NCBI RefSeq assembly: GCF_004216695.1
Contig: NZ_SGXC01000001.1
Span: forward strand, 744,001 to 808,000
Length of the DNA stretch: 64,000 bases
Reading direction: 5' to 3'
Origin: Pigmentiphaga kullae
Lineage (GTDB): Bacteria > Pseudomonadota > Gammaproteobacteria > Burkholderiales > Burkholderiaceae_B
In this document: positions 59,452-64,000 of the stretch, one piece after another
How positions within the stretch are numbered: position 1 is the stretch's first letter
Layout: each line of letters begins with the position of its first letter
Translations under genes and position numbers: made by a program
The notes under the pieces: model-generated
Told to the model about the DNA's origin: nothing
Databases searched by the model: none
The model's input: only the letters and a program-made list of their open reading frames with translations

Positions 59452-60501
59452 ATGTGGATGAAGAACGCCTGGTACGTGGCGGCCTTTTCGAAAGAGGTTC
59501 ATACGAACCTCCTGGCGCGTACCTTTCTGGGAACCCGTGTCGTCCTGTACCGCCAGGAGGACGGCCAGGTCGCGGCCCTGGAGGACAGCTGCGCGCATCG
59601 CCGCCTGCCGCTTTCCTTCGGCCATGTCGAGAACGATCGACTCGTCTGCGGCTACCACGGCATGGCCTTCGGCGCCGACGGGAAATGCACCGGGATACCG
59701 GGCCAGGAGCGCATACCGCCGGCCGCGCGCGTACGCGCCTTTCCCATCCAGGAACGACATGACCTGATATGGATCTGGCTGGGCGATCCGGCCCTGGCCG
59801 GACAATCCTCGCCCCCGGACGCAGGCCGCATGAAGCACCCGGACTGGGTGCCCAGCGCGGGCTATTGCCACCTGGAAGCGGACTACCGGCTGCTCAACGA
59901 CAACCTGCTGGACCTGTCGCACGTCGCCTTCGTGCACGGGCGGACCATCGGCAACACCGCCGTCGCGCAATCGCCCATCAAGGTCAGCCAGCAGGGCAAC
60001 GTCGTCAGCGTCCATCGCGACGTCGTGGGCGCGCACGCACCGCCGTTCTATGCCCACCTGGGCGGCTTCCGGCAGCCCATCCACCGCTGGCACACCGTGA
60101 ACTACCACGCTCCTTCCACCTGCATCATCGAGGTCGGCTGCGAGGCGACGCAGCCGGGCGACGGGCTGGGCAGGATAGAGGGCGTCGTCATGCATCTGAT
60201 CACACCGGAAACCGAGGACAGCTCCCACTACTTCTGGGCCTTCATCCGCCGGTTCCGCCAGGACGAGCCGGCGCTGACCGAATACATCCGGCAGGCCATC
60301 GATGCGACCCACACCGAAGACAAGGTCGTGGTCGAGCTGCAGCACGCTTCGCTGACCGCGCCGCAACGGGAGAATCCCGTCAACCTCGCCATCGTCGTGG
60401 ACAGCGGTCCCCTGCGCGGCCGCCGCCTGCTGGAGGAACGGATCCAACAGGAGCAATCGGCGCCCGCCCCCGAACCCGTACCCGCCCACCTGGCGGGTTA
60501 G
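59452..60501 (+). CDS. VanA-type Rieske oxygenase, second of tandem pair
   Basis: 349 residues. Rieske ligands Cys47/His49 (CAHRRLPLS) and Cys66/His69 (CGYHG); iron site NLLDLSHVAFVH with Asp154, His157 and His162. It is a diverged paralogue of the preceding gene: same layout, many sequence differences. The pair may be two demethylases of different specificity or subunits of a hetero-oligomer. AAGGAG before the ATG. The formaldehyde dehydrogenase 28 bases downstream fits formaldehyde released by O-demethylation. Confidence 0.91.
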   Translation: MWMKNAWYVAAFSKEVHTNLLARTFLGTRVVLYRQEDGQVAALEDSCAHRRLPLSFGHVENDRLVCGYHGMAFGADGKCTGIPGQERIPPAARVRAFPIQERHDLIWIWLGDPALAGQSSPPDAGRMKHPDWVPSAGYCHLEADYRLLNDNLLDLSHVAFVHGRTIGNTAVAQSPIKVSQQGNVVSVHRDVVGAHAPPFYAHLGGFRQPIHRWHTVNYHAPSTCIIEVGCEATQPGDGLGRIEGVVMHLITPETEDSSHYFWAFIRRFRQDEPALTEYIRQAIDATHTEDKVVVELQHASLTAPQRENPVNLAIVVDSGPLRGRRLLEERIQQEQSAPAPEPVPAHLAG

Positions 60502-60529
60502 CGTTTTCCCACACTGAGGAGAGACAGAC

Positions 60530-61729
60530 ATGACAGGAAACCGTGGCGTTGCCTACGTCGGGCAAGGCGTCGTCGAAGTCCGGGAGATCCCCTTCCCGAA
60601 ACTCGAGAGTCCACAGGGCCGGGCGATCCGCCACGGCGTCATCCTCAAGGTCCTGACGACGAACATCTGCGGCTCGGACCAGCACATGGTCCGGGGGCGG
60701 ACGACGGCGCCGGCGGGGCTCATCCTCGGACACGAGATCACGGGCGAGGTCATCGAGGCCGGCCAGGACGTCGAGTTCCTCCGCAAGGGCGACATCGTCT
60801 CGGTGCCGTTCAACGTCGCCTGCGGCCGCTGCCAGACCTGCAAGGAACAGCAGACCGGCGTCTGCCTGACCGTCAACCCGGAGCGCGCCGGCGGGGCGTA
60901 CGGCTACGTCGACATGGGCGGCTGGATAGGCGGCCAGGCGGAATACGTGATGATTCCCTACGCCGACTTCAACCTGCTGAAGCTGCCCGGGCGCGACCGC
61001 ACCCTGGAGAAGATTCGCGATCTGACCTGCCTTTCCGACATCCTGCCCACCGGCTACCACGGCGCGGTGACCGCGGGGGTCGGACCGGGCAGCACCGTCT
61101 ACGTCGCCGGCGCGGGTCCGGTCGGGCTCGCGGCCGCCGCCTCGGCCCGCCTGCTGGGCGCCGCGGTGGTCATCGTCGGCGACGTCAATCCCGCGCGCCT
61201 GGACCATGCGCGCAAGGTGGGGTTCGAGACCGTCGACCTGTCGCGCGACGCTTCGCTGGGCGACCAGATCGCGCAGATACTGGGCGTGCCGGAAGTCGAC
61301 AGCGCCGTGGACGCGGTAGGCTTCGAGGCGCGGGGCCATGGCCACGAGGGCGCGCGGCACGAGGCGCCCGCCACCGTGCTGAACTCGCTGATGGAGGTCA
61401 CCCGCGCGGCCGGGAAGATAGGCATCCCCGGCCTGTACGTGACCGACGACCCGGGCTCGGCCGACCCGGCGGCGCGCAAGGGCGCATTGAACGTCCGGTT
61501 CGGGCTGGGCTGGGCGAAATCGCACAGCTTCTTCACCGGCCAGACACCCGTCATGAAATACAACCGCGCACTGATGCAGGCCATTCTGTGGGACCGCATC
61601 AGGATCGCGGACATCGTCGGCGTGCAGGTCATCTCGCTCGACGAGGCACCGGGGGGCTACGCCGAATTCGACGCGGGCGCGCCGAAGAAATTCGTCATCG
61701 ATCCCCACGGCATGACGAAGAAGCATTGA
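60530..61729 (+). CDS. fdhA: Glutathione-independent formaldehyde dehydrogenase
   Basis: 399 residues, zinc-dependent medium-chain dehydrogenase. Catalytic Zn ligands include Cys47 (CGSDQH) and His68 (GHEI); structural Zn is held by Cys98, Cys101, Cys104 and Cys112 (CGRCQTC...C). NAD site GAGPVG. Length, the Cys/His pattern and phrases such as NVRFGLGWAKSHSF match Pseudomonas-type formaldehyde dehydrogenase, which tightly binds NAD and dismutates formaldehyde to formate. In this operon it would detoxify formaldehyde from the two Rieske demethylases. GAGGAGA before the ATG. Confidence 0.93.
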   Translation: MTGNRGVAYVGQGVVEVREIPFPKLESPQGRAIRHGVILKVLTTNICGSDQHMVRGRTTAPAGLILGHEITGEVIEAGQDVEFLRKGDIVSVPFNVACGRCQTCKEQQTGVCLTVNPERAGGAYGYVDMGGWIGGQAEYVMIPYADFNLLKLPGRDRTLEKIRDLTCLSDILPTGYHGAVTAGVGPGSTVYVAGAGPVGLAAAASARLLGAAVVIVGDVNPARLDHARKVGFETVDLSRDASLGDQIAQILGVPEVDSAVDAVGFEARGHGHEGARHEAPATVLNSLMEVTRAAGKIGIPGLYVTDDPGSADPAARKGALNVRFGLGWAKSHSFFTGQTPVMKYNRALMQAILWDRIRIADIVGVQVISLDEAPGGYAEFDAGAPKKFVIDPHGMTKKH

Positions 61730-61838
61730 GCGAAGCGCGGTGAAGGGCCGGACCGGGGCTGGGATAGCTTTGTCCCGCCCGGCCGCCGGACTTGCCACGT
61801 TTGGACGGATACTGCAACTTTCCGTTCCCCCTGCCGCC

Positions 61839-63374
61839 ATGACCCTCGCCGTCCTCGCCAGTTGCGCCCTGACCGGCATCGATGCACCGCCGGTGCGCGT
61901 CGAGGTCCACCTGGCACCCGGCCTGCCGTCCTTCACCATGGTCGGCCTGGCCGATACCGAAGTGCGCGAAAGCCGCGAGCGCGTGCGGGCCGCGCTGCTC
62001 AGTTCCGGCTTCGACTTTCCCGCGGGCCGGCTGACCGTCAATCTCGCGCCCGCCGACCTGCCCAAGGAATCCGGTCGCTTCGACCTGCCCATCGCGGTGG
62101 GCGTGCTGCTGGCGTCCGGACAGATCGCCATGCCCTCGCTGGCCGGCCGCGCCCGCGCGCGGGACGCGGTCCCGCCGCTGGCCCGGCTGGTGCTGGCCGG
62201 CGAACTGTCGCTGACCGGCGCGCTGGTGCCCATTTCGGGCGCCCTGGCCATTGCCCTGTCGTTGTCGCGGCGCCAGCCGGGCGCCGAACTGCTGCTGCCC
62301 GCCGGCAGCGCCGGACAGGCGGCGCGGGTGCCCGGGCTGCGGGTCTACGGCGCCGCCACGCTGCGCGACGTCGTGGCACACCTGGAGGAAAAGCAGGTGC
62401 TGGCCGCCACGGCCCGCCGCGTCGATGCCACGTCCGGCCCGCCGCCCTGCCTGTCCGACGTCAAGGGCCAGTACGGCGCGCGGCGCGCGCTGGAGGTCGC
62501 GGCGGCCGGCGGCCACAACCTGCTGATGCTGGGTCCGCCCGGTTCAGGCAAAAGCATGCTCGCGCAGCGCCTGGCCGGGCTGCTGCCACCCCTGCGCCAT
62601 GACGATGCGCTGGAAGCCGCCGCCATCGCCAGCCTTGCCCCCGGTCCTGCTCCAACTTTCGGCTTGCGCCCCTTTCGCGCGCCGCACCACTCCGTATCCG
62701 GCGCCGCCCTGGTCGGCGGCGGCACTCGCCCCCGGCCAGGAGAAATCACCTACGCCCACCTGGGCGTGCTGTTCCTGGACGAGTTGCCCGAGTTCGGCCG
62801 GCACGTGCTCGACACCCTGCGCGAACCGCTGGAAACCGGCCGCGTCTCCATCGCGCGAGCCCAGCACCGCACCGAGTATCCCGCGCGCTTCCAGCTCGTG
62901 GCCGCGATGAACCCCTGCCGATGCGGCTGGCACGGCAGCAACGTGAAGGCCTGCGCCTGCACGCCCGACCAGGTGGCCGCATACCGCGCCCGCCTGTCCG
63001 GTCCGCTGCTCGATCGCATCGATCTCCAGGTCGAGGTCCCCGCCGCCGGCGACGACTGGGCCGACCTGCCGCCCGGCGAACCGACCGACGCCGTGCGCCC
63101 GCGCGTCGAAGCCGCCCTGGATAGGCAGCATCGCCGCCAGGGCTGCGCCAATGCCGCGCTCGCGCCCGGGCAGGTCGACGACCACTGCCATCCCGATACC
63201 GCCGCGCGGGCCTTGTGGAAGCAGGCCATGAAGCAATTCGCGTGGTCGGCGCGCACGGCGCACCGGGTCTTGAAGGTGGCGCGGACGGTGGCGGACCTGG
63301 CCGGCGCGGAAGAAATCGGCAGCCCGCACATGGCCGAGGCGGTGCAGTTCAGGCGGCCGCTGCGGGAGCGGTGA
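61839..63374 (+). CDS. comM: ComM/YifB-family Mg-chelatase-like AAA+ ATPase
   Basis: 511 residues. The N-terminal Lon-protease-like domain (residues 1-165) is followed by an AAA+ core: Walker A GPPGSGKSM, Walker B LFLDELPEFG, then the small Cys-rich segment NPCRCGWHG...CACTP and a C-terminal Mg-chelatase domain. ComM is a branch-migration helicase for natural transformation and is a core gene in many beta- and gammaproteobacteria. The ATG at 61839 is chosen by homology of the start (MTLAVL); the frame is open further upstream. It marks the end of the catabolic region. The 109-base gap before it holds a weak GC hairpin near 61756-61792. Confidence 0.93.
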   Translation: MTLAVLASCALTGIDAPPVRVEVHLAPGLPSFTMVGLADTEVRESRERVRAALLSSGFDFPAGRLTVNLAPADLPKESGRFDLPIAVGVLLASGQIAMPSLAGRARARDAVPPLARLVLAGELSLTGALVPISGALAIALSLSRRQPGAELLLPAGSAGQAARVPGLRVYGAATLRDVVAHLEEKQVLAATARRVDATSGPPPCLSDVKGQYGARRALEVAAAGGHNLLMLGPPGSGKSMLAQRLAGLLPPLRHDDALEAAAIASLAPGPAPTFGLRPFRAPHHSVSGAALVGGGTRPRPGEITYAHLGVLFLDELPEFGRHVLDTLREPLETGRVSIARAQHRTEYPARFQLVAAMNPCRCGWHGSNVKACACTPDQVAAYRARLSGPLLDRIDLQVEVPAAGDDWADLPPGEPTDAVRPRVEAALDRQHRRQGCANAALAPGQVDDHCHPDTAARALWKQAMKQFAWSARTAHRVLKVARTVADLAGAEEIGSPHMAEAVQFRRPLRER

Positions 63375-63416
63375 ACAAGCCTCCGCCAAAGTCCATCAAC
63401 AATCGGCGCGCTCCTC

Positions 63417-63446
63417 TCGACCACCGCTTCGATGTAGTCCTACAAT
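63417..63446 (+). promoter_or_regulatory. Putative promoter of the membrane-protein gene
   Basis: TCGACC (63417-63422), an 18-base spacer and TACAAT (63441-63446), in the 170-base gap after comM. The -10 matches five of six bases. The rest of the gap shows no clear repeat. Confidence 0.35.
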
Positions 63447-63544
63447 CGCGGACGCTCAAACACGCCCCGGGTTGCTCATCCCTCCTATGATCGCCTGTCC
63501 TCCTGTTCGACGAGATCCGATTCCCACCCTCCAGCCGGTGCGAC

Positions 63545-64000
63545 ATGAGTGTTGAGTTCGTCATCGGAGTGCTGAACACGTCCATGTCGGCGATCTTCGG
63601 CGCAAGCCTGCTCGCCCTTTGGTACTACCAGCGCGAACTGGGCTACATCGCCATCCTCGTTGGTTCGTACGCGGTCAGAATCCTTTCCTTCGGCAGCCTG
63701 TACGCCGCCTTCGCGCTGGACCAGCTGGAGCTGCGGATGGTCGCCAACGGGTTGATCCTGGCAGCCACCGCTCTGCTGTCCGTCGCGATTTCCAGGCGGC
63801 TCCGGCTGCGGCCCCATTACGGTAGCCTGGCGGCCATAATGACGATCTCGCTGGCAGCCGGATGCTTCTTCGTGTTCGCCCAGGACAACCTGCCCATCCG
63901 GGCCGCGGTCATCAATCTCGGACTCGCCGCGATCTGTTTCGTGATGCTGACCGACCTGACCCGACGCCATCAACGCACGCCGGTCGAGCAACTGCTGTTC
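63545..64000 (+). CDS. Integral membrane protein, 3' truncated by window edge
   Basis: The frame is open from the ATG at 63545 to the last base (152 codons). It begins MSVEFVIGVLN and has about five hydrophobic segments (near residues 5-24, 33-55, 64-83, 96-112 and 118-134) joined by short charged loops such as RRLRLRPHYG, ending in TDLTRRHQRTPVEQ. The layout is like the N-terminal sensor part of membrane diguanylate cyclases or histidine kinases, but no catalytic domain is visible in the window, so no function is assigned. Confidence 0.7.
   Translation, partial: MSVEFVIGVLNTSMSAIFGASLLALWYYQRELGYIAILVGSYAVRILSFGSLYAAFALDQLELRMVANGLILAATALLSVAISRRLRLRPHYGSLAAIMTISLAAGCFFVFAQDNLPIRAAVINLGLAAICFVMLTDLTRRHQRTPVEQLLF

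Noticed and set aside
61756-61792. GC-rich bulged hairpin after fdhA
   Set aside because: Stem is interrupted and lacks a T-run; could be chance in GC-rich DNA.

Overview
The window is GC-rich, almost gap-free bacterial DNA with nine Bug-type periplasmic receptors (the tripartite tricarboxylate transporter receptor family) but no TctA/TctB membrane subunits. That signature, with the mix of aromatic-catabolism genes and many LysR regulators, points to a betaproteobacterium of the Burkholderiales, most likely Bordetella, Achromobacter or a close relative. No rRNA, tRNA, IS element, phage gene or CRISPR array was seen. No gene-free stretch exceeds 300 bases; the largest (about 200-255 bases) are divergent promoter regions, described individually.

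Layout. (1) 1-4704, + strand: end of an aldehyde dehydrogenase gene, a Bug receptor, a sulfatase and a b561-type cytochrome. (2) 4701-9818: a tandem-VOC ring-cleavage dioxygenase and an alpha/beta hydrolase, divergent from an FAD aromatic monooxygenase and an MFS carrier, with a MarR regulator. (3) 9882-19379, - strand: one long operon with a bicupin gentisate-type dioxygenase, a fumarylacetoacetate-hydrolase-family protein, a complete branched-chain-type ABC importer, a nitrilase, a GntR regulator and a formamidase-like hydrolase. (4) 19588-23284: sulfatase, Bug receptor, AraC regulator. (5) 23301-27854, - strand: two-subunit Rieske dioxygenase, a catalytically odd isochorismatase-fold protein, an SDR and a dienelactone-hydrolase/SnoaL fusion; divergent from 28108-31997: Bug receptor, sulfatase, XylT-like ferredoxin, XylE-like catechol 2,3-dioxygenase. 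(6) 32161-37501: LysR, TauD-type dioxygenase, FMN hydroxyacid oxidase, FAH-family protein, SnoaL-like protein and a Bug receptor. (7) 37633-42664: LysR, then a promoter buried in a perfect 24-bp palindrome driving FMN reductase, Asp-nucleophile hydrolase, LLM flavin monooxygenase and Bug receptor; a MarR gene follows. (8) 42715-46312: LysR divergent from Bug plus sulfatase. (9) 46350-53736: VanA-type Rieske oxygenase with Bug, two LysR genes, Bug with SDR and DMT exporter, and a hydrolase. (10) 53783-61729: intradiol dioxygenase divergent from MarR; a Bug/ketopantoate-reductase-like/class II aldolase operon divergent from two tandem VanA-type Rieske oxygenases and a formaldehyde dehydrogenase, with matching operators at both promoters. 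(11) 61839-64000: comM and the start of a membrane protein, the beginning of ordinary core chromosome.

How it fits together. The window reads as a catabolic archipelago. Each island couples uptake (mostly a Bug receptor), an unmasking enzyme (sulfatase, nitrilase, Rieske demethylase or flavin monooxygenase), often a ring-cleavage enzyme (four unrelated families are present) and its own regulator. The most distinctive recurrent theme is a sulfatase next to a Bug receptor, occurring four times. All functional statements are read by eye from motifs; no database search was possible.
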